Assembly (NCBI GenBank): GCA_026008535.1
Contig: BRKX01000009.1
Coordinates: forward strand, 47,117,001 to 47,181,000
From: Perilla frutescens
Taxonomy: Eukaryota > Streptophyta > Magnoliopsida > Lamiales > Lamiaceae
DNA length: 64,000 nt
Direction: 5' to 3'
The position numbers were made by a program, and so were the translations under genes. Below are positions 35,891-46,362 of the stretch, piece after piece. Within the stretch, counting starts at the first letter, position 1, and each line of letters opens with the position of its first letter. The notes under the pieces were generated by a model. That model worked only from the letters and a program-made list of their open reading frames with translations. It was not told where the DNA came from and did no database searches.

Positions 35891-36275
35891 ATTTTTGAGA
35901 CGCTGACTCGAATATTCTTCACTGCTTTTGAACATCCCTGATCGACTTTCGAAACTTCTGCTGGAAAATCTTGAACTCTTAAACTCTATTTCAAGGCACT
36001 AACTTGAAATAGAAATCTTCTGAATACTTTTCAAGTTTCTAACTTGAAACCTCTGAACTTACTATTTGAGATGCTGACTCAAATACTGAAGTTTTACCTC
36101 GAGACGCTAACTCGAGATAAAAAAAAATTTAAGGTTACCCTTTTCGAGACACTGACTCGAAAAGTAAAATCTCTGAAGGATCTAGTTCGAGACGCTGACT
36201 TGAACTAAAATTTTTAAGATTTTATCTTGAATATTTCTGGACTGATTTATTTTGAGACACCGACTCAAAATAAAT
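35891..36275 (-). other. leader hairpin array with conserved loop, Tekay-B copy
   Basis: Hairpins at 35986-36012 (10-bp stem), 36029-36049 (7), 36063-36085 (8), 36096-36118 (8, one G-U), 36140-36164 (9, perfect), 36183-36207 (9, one mismatch) and 36245-36275 (12, perfect), plus a weak one at 35891-35915. On the RNA (minus) strand the 7-nt loop reads TCGGTGT, TCAGCGT, TCAGTGT, TTAGCGT, TCAGCAT and so on. The order and stem sequences match the Tekay-A array. Confidence 0.8.
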
Positions 36276-36829
36276 TCAGCTCGAGGCTTCAAAATGATAA
36301 TTCACAAACCTTACTGAAACGAGGACTTGATGCATCAGCTACTGGAACTGGAATTCCGGATCATCATGCCTCCTGAAACTGGATCTGATTCTGAAACTTA
36401 TCTTTTTTTTCCTTCAAGTTCTTGAACTTGCTGAATTTCTTCATCAGGTTCCCTTGGCTGAGTCTTTACTTAATGAAAGCCAACTTAAAGGGAACTAAGG
36501 CAATCTAGATTCCTCTAAATTCCTCTATGTTCTCTAAGGCTTAAATTCATGAAGCAACCTGACTTATCTGAAGTCTGATCGTGCAAAAGCCCGACTTATC
36601 TAAAGTCTGACTCAATAGAACTTTGCAATTATCAAAACTACACTGCTGCAATCTGGCAACCTTGGGTGCCTGCTTAACTGTTACATCATGAGCTTGCCTC
36701 AACGAAATAAAAATATTTGAAACTCTTTTAAACACAAGGGGCTTTCAAAAACTTTTTCTGATGCAAAGCTTTTGCCAATATCTGATTGGTCTTAAACTTC
36801 TGCCAATATCTGATTAGTCTTACCATGCC

Positions 36830-37145
36830 ATTATCTGAATGGTCTTACTGAAAATTTTTATAAAATCGCCACTTCTGAAAGGCCTGATCTGAATGATTTT
36901 ATAAAAATTTTCCAACATCTGGATGGCCTGATCTGAATACTCTTATAAAAATCTCACCATTATCAAAATGGCTTAACTGAAAATTTTTATAACTTTGCTA
37001 TTATCTAAATAGCCTGAACAGAAAGATTTTCAAAATCTCGCCATTATCTGAATGGCCTGAACTGAAAGATTTTCAAACTCTCGCCATTATCTGAATGGCC
37101 TGAACTGAAAGATTTTCAACATCTTGCCATTATCTGAATGGCTTG
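36830..37145 (-). repeat. GCCATT...AATGGC hairpin repeats, Tekay-B copy
   Basis: About 55-bp units with CCATTATCTGAATGG on the plus strand, repeated six to seven times. One unit has the paired change GCTATT/AATAGC at about 37006-37022, as in Tekay-A. Confidence 0.8.
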
Positions 37146-37295
37146 CTTGAATACTGAAATTTTGACAATCACATAACTTTCTTTCTTTGGTTGAGACTGA
37201 TGTGAGGGAGTGCTGAGAGTTGTTAACTGATCACTGAACAGTCTAAGGAACAATCTTAGACTTAACTGAAAGAAATCTTAGAGCTCATAGCAAAA

Positions 37296-37309
37296 ACGCT
37301 CTGATACCA
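37296..37309 (-). other. Tekay-B primer-binding site, tRNA-Met
   Basis: The minus strand reads TGGTATCAGAGCGT, 3 bp from the LTR edge at 37313. Confidence 0.88.
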
Positions 37310-37312
37310 CTC

Positions 37313-38092
37313 TGTCATGCATCCGAGTAAACACATAGGGGTTTTATCTGAAAAGGCCCTATGTTTTACTAAATCATTTTCTTGTCATTGCGCGCACCTT
37401 TCTGTTGTATGATCATCCATATCCCAACTGGTATGCCAAGGAATAGCTCCGCTCAGCCTTTTCCGCACACATCGAGGACTAGCTCCGCTCAGCGTTTTCC
37501 ACGAATACATATCTGAACTAAACTCCGAGGAATAGCTCCGCTCAGCCTTTTCTACGAACGTTTAGCATCGTCGATGTCTTAGTCAGGAATAGCTCCGCTC
37601 AGCCTTTCCCTTTTCCTAATATCACCGACCCAAGTGTACACTAACCTCGGTTAACACGCTAAGTTAGCACGAGGCCCGATCGATTTAAGAGTTAGAAAGC
37701 CCCTTGCGAGCTAACTAAATACGGATAAGGATATCATACAAAACAAACATTTTATGCATGACAATCATTTATTTGCATCAGAAATAATTAACTGCTGGTG
37801 AGTAAAAACTCAAATCATTATTTGGACTAAGAGTCCGTTGAAAAGAAAGCCCACCTTTCACCGGTGTTTTAAAACGGCAGCTGCTAATTCTTCACAGGCC
37901 TTATCCCTTGCGGATCTGCTAGCCTTCAATATATAAAAATATACTTAGCATGTTGATCCTAAAACTGACAGGACTCAACATGACACGAAGGCCTATCAGG
38001 GTCTAGTATCCGTTCTAAATTTTATCTTAGCTTAAGGGTTATTCTCAACCCTAGCTATTCAACATATTAAGGTGTACATCATCATCATTTAA
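37313..38092 (-). repeat. Tekay-B 5' LTR, part next to the primer site (deleted)
   Basis: Aligns with 27503-28281 of the 3' LTR. The 483 bp corresponding to 27020-27502 are missing; the join lies within a shared TGTCA. The other edge abuts Athila sequence at about 38093. 1087 bp corresponding to 28282-29368 are missing between this part and the part at 45550. Confidence 0.88.
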
Positions 38093-41000
38093 TGTCTCGA
38101 GCTAGACGAAGTTTTTGGAGCATTGACTCGGAATTGACAAGTTTCAATTCCTCCACAACGGCTTCATGCGAAAACCTTTCATAGTATGGCTTGACTCGAT
38201 GGCCGTTCACTTGGAACGTAACATTCGTCACCGGGTTCTTCAATGTGACCACTCCGTAGGGGAACACTTCTTCAATGAAAAATGGGCCGCTCCAACGTGA
38301 TTTGAGTTTCCCGGGAAAAAGCCGCAATCTGGTGTTGAAAAGGAGAACCTTCATGCTCGGCATGAGTTCTTTCTTGACAATTCGCCTATCATGTAGTCTC
38401 TTCACTTTATCTTTGTAAATCTTGGCGTTGTCATATGCTTCGTTCCTCAATTCGTCGAGCTCGGACAATTGCAAGGCTCGCTCCTTTCCCGCACTTTCAA
38501 GATCACAATTCACCGCCTTTATAGCCCAATAAGCTCGGTGCTCGATCTCAACGGGGAGATGACATGCTTTGCCATATACAAGGCGGTATGGGCTCATTCC
38601 TAGAATTGTTTTGTAGGCCGTTCGGTATGCCCAAAGAGCATCCGGTAGCCTTTGTGACCAATCCTTCCTCGTCACATTCACGGTCTTCTTTAAGATGTTT
38701 TGAATTTGTTTGTTGCTCGTCTCAACTTGACCGGAAGTTTGAGGATGATATGGAGTCGCCACCTTGTGAGTCACTCCATTTTTCTTGAGCAATTTTGCGA
38801 AAAGCTTGTTGGTGAAATGAGTTCCACCGTCACTTATAATCGCCCTAGGGAATCCAAACCTACTCAATATATGTTCCTGCACGAACTTGACAACCACATT
38901 AGCGTCACAAGACCTTGTGGGGATTGCTTCAACCCACTTTGACACATAGTCGACCGCTAAGAGGATATACTCGAAGCCAAATGAGTTAGGGAATGGTCCC
39001 ATAAAATCAATTCCCCAAACATCGAAAATTTCAACAACAAGATTGACATTTAGAGGCATTTCATTTCTCCTCCCAATATTACCAAGTCTTTGGCATTTAT
39101 CACATGAAATGGAGTAAGCATGAGCATCTTTAAAAATTGAAGGCCAATACAAACCGAATTGTAGGATGTTTCTAGCCGTCTTTTGTCCTCCAAAATGGCC
39201 ACCACAATGAGATGAATGGCAAAAGGCTAGAACATCGGTTTGCTCCTCTTCCGGGACGCATCTTCGAATGATCTCATCTTTTCCAAAATGGAAAAGGTAT
39301 GGATCGTCCCAAAAGTAACACCTGCACAGTGCCAAAAATCTTTTCTTTTCTTGAAAAGAGAGGTTAGGTCTCAATTTATCACAAGCAAGATAATTGACAA
39401 TATCGGCATACCAAGGGGAGGAATCATGCTCAAGAACATGCTCATATGGAAATGTATCACAATCAACTCCTTTTTCATGCAACAAATTGAAATTTTCTTC
39501 AACGGGAAGGCGGGATAAATGGTCCGCTACCACGTTTTCACACCCCTTCCTATCCTTAATCTCAACATCAAATTCTTGCACAAGCAAGATCCACCTAATG
39601 AGTCTAAGATCCATCAATAAATGCCTTAAAGCCGCATGGTCACTATGCACGATTACTTTAGAACCTAAGATGTAGGATCTAAATTTATCCAAAGAAAACA
39701 CAACGGCAAGCAATTCTTTTTCGGTTGTGGTATAATTTACTTGAGCACTATTCAAAGTAAGGCTAGCATAGTAAATTACACGAAGAATTTTATCAATACG
39801 TTGACCCAAAACGGCGCCAACGGCGGAATTTGATGCATCACACATGATCTCAAATGGTAAGGACCAATCAGGGGGAACAACAATTGGTGTGGTGATCAAT
39901 TTCTCTTTAAGAGTATTAAAAGCATGCAAGCATTTTTCATCAAACTCAAAAGGAACATCTTGAGCAAGTAAATGGCATAGAGGTTGGCTAATTTTCGAGA
40001 AGTCTTTAATAAACCTACGGTAAAAACCGGCATGGCCTAGAAAGCTTCTAATTCCTTTCACATTCATGGGTGGAGGCAATTTTTCAATCACATCTACCTT
40101 AGCCTTGTCTACACTCATTCCTTCTTTAGACACAACATGACCAAGCACTATGCCACTAGTAACCATGAAATGACTCTTTTCCCAACTAAGAGTTAGGCTA
40201 CTTTCTATGCACCGTTTCAAGACAAGTTCCAATTTCTCTAAACAATCGGAAAATGAGGATCCAAAAACTGAAAGGTCGTCCATGAATACGTCAATGAAGT
40301 CTCCAATCATTTCGGAGAAGATGGAGAACATACACCTTTGGAAAGTGCCCGGTGCATTGCATAGTCCAAATGGCATCCTTCGACACGCAAACGTACCAAA
40401 CGGGCATGTGAATGCGGTCTTTGCTTGGTCCTCCGGCGCTATGGCCACCTGAAAATAACCCGATAAACCGTCAAGAAAGCAATAAAAACTATGACCGGCT
40501 AGTTTATCAAGTATTTGATCAATGAAAGGAAGGGGAAAATGGTCTTTTCTTGTGGCGGCATTGAGTTTTCGGTAGTCAATGCACATTCTCCACCCGGTGG
40601 TGGTTCGAGTCGCCACATGTTCTCCCTTGTCATTCTCAACGACCGTTATCCCTCCTTTTTTTGGCACCACATGGACCGGGCTTACCCATTCACTGTCGGC
40701 TATGGGATAAATGATCCCTTCCGCTAGGAGCTTAAGAATCTCCTTTTTTACGACTTCCATTAGCACGGGGTTGAGCCTCCTTTGCCCTTCACGAACTGGT
40801 TTAGCCCCTTCCTCTAGAATGATGCGATGCATACATGTAGAGGGGCTAATGCCTTTGATGTCGGAGAGACTCCATCCAATGGCTTGCTTGTTCCTCTTTA
40901 GTACGGCTACTAAGAGGTCCTCTTCATCTGTTTCTAGCCCGGAAAAAATGATCACGGGCTTCTTCTCTTCATCATCGAGGTAAACATATTTGAGATGAGA

Positions 41001-41468
41001 CGGGAGCTCCTTGAGCTCGAGCTCGGGAGTGGGCTTCACTTCCTCTTCGGTTGAGGTCATGACTTGCATTAGACTCATACCTTCTCCGAGCAAGGTCTCC
41101 ATCTCGTCGGCATTCCACTCGTCTCCCCCACACTTGAGGTAGGCTTCGTCCATAGCAAGCTCTTCGGACGAGGTTTCACTTCTCCACGGAGCACCTATTT
41201 CCTCCAAGAAAACCTCTTCGGCCAAGACATCAATAGCATCTATGTAAGAACAATTTTCCTCAAATGAGGAGACGGGAATAGCCTTGTTTTCATGTACGGA
41301 AAAAGACACCGTTTCTCCTAACACCGACATTTTTAATGTGCCATTTTTAACATCAATCAAAGTGTTAGTCGTAGCCATAAAAGGTCTACCTAGGATAAGC
41401 GTGTGTTCTTTACCCATTTCCTTAACATCTCCCACATCCAAAACAACAAAATCAACCGGTATTATCAA
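38085..41468 (-). pseudogene. Athila pol (RT, RNase H, integrase), long open frame
   Basis: 1127 open codons. Pre-RT block (LGRPFMATTNTLIDVKNG). RT with WRMCIDYRKLNAATRKDHFP and catalytic VFMDDLSVFG (about 40260-40290). RNase H with MCDASNSAVGAVLG and VHSDHAALRHLL. Integrase with the His-Cys finger (CHSSHCGGHFGG then SCDKCQRLG), core WGIDFMGPFP, IISDGGTHF and PYHPQTSGQVETSNKQ, and a C-terminal GKLKSRWSGPFFIEEVFPYG. The last codons and the stop come from Tekay-B LTR sequence, so the C-terminus is chimeric. It is in frame with the protease part at 41511-42266, separated by one stop. Confidence 0.92.
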
Positions 41469-41510
41469 ACCACCAACCTTAACTAGAATGTCCTCTATTA
41501 TTCCCCTAGG

Positions 41511-42266
41511 TTATCTCACGGACCTATCCGCTAATTGTAGACACATTCTAGTTGGTTTCAATTCACCTAACTCTAATTGTTTATAAATAGAGTAAGGCAT
41601 CAAATTAATTCCGGCTCCTAGATCTAGCATACCACATGGTTCTTTGCCATTTCCCAAAGTAATTTTAAGAGTAAAACTACCTGGATCACGGAGCTTTGGT
41701 GGGAGTTGATGTTGTAGGATTGCACTTGCCACTTCGGACACTTCAATCTTCTCGTCCTCCACAAACCTCCTCTTCTTGGAAGCTAGTTCCTTGAAGAACT
41801 TGACATAAGCCGGCACATTTCGAATAACATCGAGGAGTGGAAGATTGACATTCACCTTTGAAAGGAGCTTGTAGAACTCTTGGAATTGAGTGTCTTGCTT
41901 CTCATTCCTCAACCGGCTTGGAAATGGAATTGGGGGATTGTAGGGATTGGAAGCCTTGTGGAGAGTGGGTTTCTTCACTTCTTCACTCTTCTTTTCGGGC
42001 TCATTATGTTGTTGAGGAGCCTCCTCTTCTTTTTCAACCTCCTCGGTTGAACTCGGTTCTCCAACCTTATTATCGATCACCTTTCCTCCTCTAAGCACGG
42101 TGATTGCTTGAGCTTGCTCCGGTTGGCTTGGCAACTTTCCCGGCTTTGATTGCTTGTCCAACTCTCCAACGGTGCCGGCTATTTGACCCACTTGAGTCTC
42201 AATTCTCTTCACGGAAGCCTCAACGGATTCAAATCTTGGTTGAGTGGCTTGGATGAATGATTGCAA
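41511..42266 (-). pseudogene. Athila gag C-terminal/protease segment
   Basis: Continues the gag frame after a stop at 42273 (LTL-stop-ETLQSFIQATQ) and ends at a stop just before PRGIIED, where relatives have a Tyr codon. It holds a charged linker, FPSRLRNEKQDTQFQEFYKL and the Athila-type protease motif LDLGAGINLMPYSIY, where the Asp is the catalytic residue. Confidence 0.88.
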
Positions 42267-42272
42267 TGTTTC

Positions 42273-43529
42273 TTACAATGTTAGCCTTGGCGGTTGGTTC
42301 GGTTGGGTCGAATATTGTTGCGGCCTAGGATAAGGTGGAGCTTGGCCTCCTCCGGCTTGTTGAGGTGGAGGCGGTTGTTGTGGTGGTAGAGGAGGTTGTT
42401 GAGGTTGTTTCCAAGAGAAATTCAGATGATTTCTCCACCCCGTATTGTATGTTTGAGAGTAGGGGTTGTATTGTTGGCGCGGTTGGAAGCCTTGTAGAGC
42501 ATTCACTTGCTCTTGAAGAGCATGGAAATGAGCTTCTTCACTTGACTCCGGCTCGATCGATCTTTGGTACAAGTTGGCTCCATGGCCATACTCTCCACAA
42601 ATCCCACAAGTTTCAACGGTCATTGCTTGTTGGGGTGTTCTCTCGGAAGTTCTAAGCATCTCTACTTGCCTTGTCAACTCGGCAAGTTGCTTTGTAACGT
42701 CATAACTGGGGTTAGCTTCATTGACGGAAGCTTTCTTCCCCCTAGCACTCTTTTGTTGAGAAGTAGTGGCCATGGTCTCGTAGATGTTGGAGACTTCTTC
42801 GGCGGTGCGTCCTCCAATGTCTCCTCCCAATGCATTGTCCACCATATATTGGAAATTTTGTGAAAGTCCGTCATAGAAGAATTGGTTGAGCAACTCGGGT
42901 GCGAGGTGGTGGTGAGGGCATTGTTGTTGGAGACCTCGAAATCGATCCCAAGCTTCATGAAATGATTCACCCTGAGATTGGGTGAAAGTAACAATTTGAG
43001 CTCTCAAGTCTTGGGTCTTTTGATTGGAGTAGTACTTGGCCATGAACTTCTCATAGACGGCATTCCAATTGGCCAATGAGTTTGCCGGTAGTGACATGAA
43101 CCACGTCTTGGCTCGATCCTTCAAGGTGTAAGGGAAACATCTCATCTTTAATTGATCTTCGTTCAAACCTTGTAGGGGAAAGGTTTGAACGACGGAATAG
43201 AACTCCCGGATGAAGTTCAAAGCATCTTCGGCCGGCATCCCATAGAATGAGGGAAGTTGGCTAAAATGGATGTTCTTCAACTCGTAGTTCCTTGCGGCTT
43301 CTCCAAGAACTATGCAAGAAGTCGACGCCCCAATCACGGGACGAGCAAAGTCTCTCATATTCCTAGCCGCATTGGCATTGGCATTGGCATTATCGGGGTT
43401 GTTGAAAGGATTACCTTCCATCTCTCTTTCCCACTCGAACACGTCAAATCTCCTTGGTCGATGGATGTCGTCAAACACGGGGGCTAGTCTCCGATTGAGG
43501 CTTCGCCTCCCTAGCATGCACAAACACAA
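42273..43529 (-). pseudogene. Athila gag
   Basis: 418 codons open. Typical Athila gag: NIHFSQLPSFYGMPAEDALN, FPLQGLNEDQLKMRCFPYTL, KDRAKTWFMSLPANS, MAKYYSNQKTQDLRAQIVTF, CPHHHLAPELLNQFFYDGLS. A degenerate zinc knuckle (CGICGEYGHGANLY, last Cys missing) and a proline/glutamine-rich tail follow. Gag forms the particle. The start ATG could be at 43529 or at the internal Met of MLGRRS. Confidence 0.9.
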
Positions 43530-43700
43530 ATGAAACGGAGATCAAACGTACCTTGCGGAAAGAGATATCAAAACCAAATAAAAGGTCATAAACACAAAAA
43601 TAAAGTTACACAAATAACACAAACATTTCAACGACAAGTTCACGATTTCAAAATAACACAAAAGCAAATATAGCACCTAAAAGACAATTCTCAAAAGCTT

Positions 43701-43718
43701 TCCCCGGCAACGGCGCCA
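43701..43718 (-). other. Athila primer-binding site, tRNA-Asp
   Basis: The minus strand reads TGGCGCCGTTGCCGGGGA, complementary to the 3' end of plant tRNA-Asp, as in most Athila elements; 5 bp from the LTR edge. Confidence 0.92.
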
Positions 43719-43723
43719 AAATT

Positions 43724-45549
43724 TGTTTAGGTCCAAATTTACACTTATAATTTTCGGTTTATGCTCACTAGACACTACTTAGGACCACACCCGCAATTGG
43801 ACGGGGTGAATTGTAGGAGCGACGAGCTTAACTCGAGTCGATCTCTCAAGGAAAACTTTATGAGAAAGAACCATCTATAGGCTACACGTGCTTTCGACAA
43901 AACAACTAAAATGCAAACTAAACATTCTAATCAAGAGATTTTGGAGATTTAAACTAAGATTAAAATGAGCAAGCAAGAAAACAAACAATAACAATTAAAA
44001 TGCAAGAAAATGGAAATGAAGATTAGAGGAATCAAGTTGATTGAGGTATTAGGGTGAAGATTCTCTCAATGGTTGATTACTATGCTTTATTTAAGTTGAT
44101 AATGTAAATCTCCCAAGTATGGTAGACCCATCCAATTAGTTTAACGTCTATTAAAGTCACGGATATCCGTTAAACCTCTCTTAGCTATACCATACAAAAT
44201 GAGATGAACATACTAGGTTTAGGAACCCATGCACCTAGTGTCGAAGAAATTAAATCCGGATTTAGGTTCACAATCAAGAAATCCCCTAAATCCTACCAAT
44301 GCTCAAGTGATGATCAAGCACCTAAACATAAATAAGAACAATTCCAACAACAACAACCAACAAGAACAAGCATATATCACAACCAAATCGATCCTCTACC
44401 CCCTAATAGGGAGATTAGCCACTAAACATGCTCAAAACAACATAAACATCATAGAAGAACTCCATTTCATAATCAAATGTAAATGAAAACAACTTCTACG
44501 ATATTATATATCCTTCAAGAGTTTGGACAAATCCCACAAAAACATCCAAGAAATACAAGAAAATTGCACAATAAACCTCCTCCGAGCTTAGCTTCTACGT
44601 GAGCTCGTCGTCGGTCTTCTCGTTTCTTTGCTCTCCTCCTTGGCTTGGTTTCCTTGCTCTCCTCTTGCTCCTCTTCTCTTTAGTGGAAAATGGTGGTGAA
44701 ATGATGGTGGGAAAATGGTGTAGAGAATATGGAAGGGTGAAGAAAATGGTGAAGGTAGTGTAGAGAAAAATGGAGGATGGTGGGGTGAAGAAGATAAAGT
44801 GTGTAAATGGGTTGAATCCAAGTGTATCCAAAAAGAGAAAAATGTATGTGATTTAGTGTAGGGGAATGGAAGAGAGAGAGAGAGAGAGAGAGTAGAAGAG
44901 AGAGAAAAGGTGATGATTTGAGTGATGGAGAGGGATAATTAATTGTGTGGATTTGGTAGAGGATTTTGGTGCTCAAAAGTCCACAAAGCTAGGGTTAGGT
45001 TCTACAAATACCTACTTCCCTAGTATAGGATTAGATTGCCCCAAAGCTCAAAGATCCCCATGCAAAAAGAATGGAGGGTGAAGGGCATTCATTTTGGTCC
45101 AAGATGCCAAGAGGGAAAGGGGAAACAAATGCCCACAAGGCGCTGATCGCGCGCCCGCGGGGTTCAAGAATGTGGCGCGCTCGCGGGGATCCCGCGCCCG
45201 CGGGGTGCCTGCGCCGAGAGCACCTTCGCGCGGACGCGGGACTCACGCGACCGCGGGGTTTTGGGCGCCTGAAGTTGCGCGGCCGTGGGGAGGGCGCGGT
45301 CGCGGGGTTGGCTTTTCCAAATTGGTTTATCTTTTCCGGCCAATCTTCACTCCGTGCCACCTTATTACCTAAAAATTGAAATATTGCGTACAAATAGCTC
45401 AAGTTTTTCAAAACTTGGCTTATTCCACCATAAGAGCAGTAGAGAATAAAATCACACAAAACCTATAGACAAACTAGAACAAAATGCTAGAAAATACAAA
45501 TGAACATGCAAAATTATGCAATCAAATCACTACAAATCAACACCAAACA
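43724..45549 (-). repeat. Athila 5' LTR (1826 bp)
   Basis: Plus-strand ends TGTTTAGGTCC (next to the primer site) and CACCAAACA (next to Tekay-B LTR sequence). Contains a (GA)n run (44873-44891), CT-rich frames on the minus strand that are low-complexity only, and a CpG-rich block at 45135-45310. Confidence 0.88.
45135..45310. repeat. CpG-rich block with iterated CCGCGGGG words
   Basis: Words such as GCGCCCGCGGGG, CGCTCGCGGGG, ACCGCGGGG and GTCGCGGGG recur six to eight times. The surroundings are AT-rich. Overlapping open frames here are a base-composition artefact. Confidence 0.85.
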
Positions 45550-46357
45550 TGAAGCAAGGGAGAGTGGATGTTTTGTCCCTCTTTCTCTCGAAAAAATTGT
45601 GGAGGAATTTGAAAGATTATATTTGTTAAACTCTTTCTCCCATAATATATACATATAATATATAATACCTATCTATATTTTTTTTTTTGTAAATTTTGGT
45701 TGACTTGGGGGGATAAGAAACGTGAGAGTGGCATGGGGGAGGCATGGGAGAGGTATGGCCTCCCATGCTTTGGGAATTGACCAAAAAAATATCCGATTTA
45801 AAATACCGGTTGTTCGGTTATCGTGATATTTTTCGTTTTCGGAAAAATCCCAAACTAAATCGATATTGTTAAAATAATTCACTTACTTTAAAACAATATA
45901 TTATTTGAAATTATTGATTTTTAAAAACACCACTTTGAAATACTGGTTTTAATTTCTCGACCTTTAAAACGTCCAAACTAGAGAATATCTAATTCTCTCG
46001 GATTTTAAATCACCCCGTTTAAATTATCTGAATTTAAACACTAATGACTGGAGAATATCTGATTCTCCTAGTCCTAAAAATATTTATCGGAATATCTAAT
46101 TCACGATAAATACACACCGCAAATTTAAAAGAATAGGAATTGAATTTATCTGAAATTACAATTCCGGCATTCCATAACTAAAAAGATGATTAAACCCAAA
46201 CTGAAATAATTAATTCACCTATGGAAATTAATTGATCTTGAATTCCATGAAACTTAACGGATACTTTTGACCCTAATCTGACTGGAAATTACTATACTAA
46301 ATAGTAATTTTAACAATTAACTGAAATTAAGCAGTAATTATTTTACGGGGTATTATA
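45550..46357 (-). repeat. Tekay-B 5' LTR, outer part
   Basis: Aligns end to end with 29369-30177 of the 3' LTR; ends ...GGGGTATTATA next to the GTTCC duplication. Confidence 0.9.
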
Positions 46358-46362
46358 GTTCC

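Larger units (their letters stand above)
38093..45549 (-). mobile_element. Athila-clade Ty3/gypsy element lacking its 3' end
   Basis: From the right: LTR 43724-45549, tRNA-Asp primer site 43701-43718, gag, protease, RT, RNase H and integrase, ending at about 38093 exactly at Tekay-B LTR sequence. There is no env-like region, polypurine tract or 3' LTR. Coding is little decayed (two stops over about 1800 codons), so it is the youngest large insertion here. Confidence 0.9.
27020..46357 (-). mobile_element. Tekay-clade element (Tekay-B), nested in the Tekay-A LTR
   Basis: Minus-strand element flanked by GTTCC (27015-27019 and 46358-46362), a perfect 5-bp target duplication. From the right: 5' LTR (37313-46357, split by an Athila element), primer site, leader, extra frame, gag, pol, polypurine tract, 3' LTR (27020-30177). 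Same family as Tekay-A but with differently expanded LTR repeats. The outermost base pair of the 5' LTR has mutated (TATTATA where the 3' LTR has TATTACA). Confidence 0.9.

Noticed and set aside
45031..45459. Overlapping open frames on both strands in the GC-rich part of the Athila LTR
   Set aside because: Caused by high GC and lack of stop codons; no domain, and inside an LTR.
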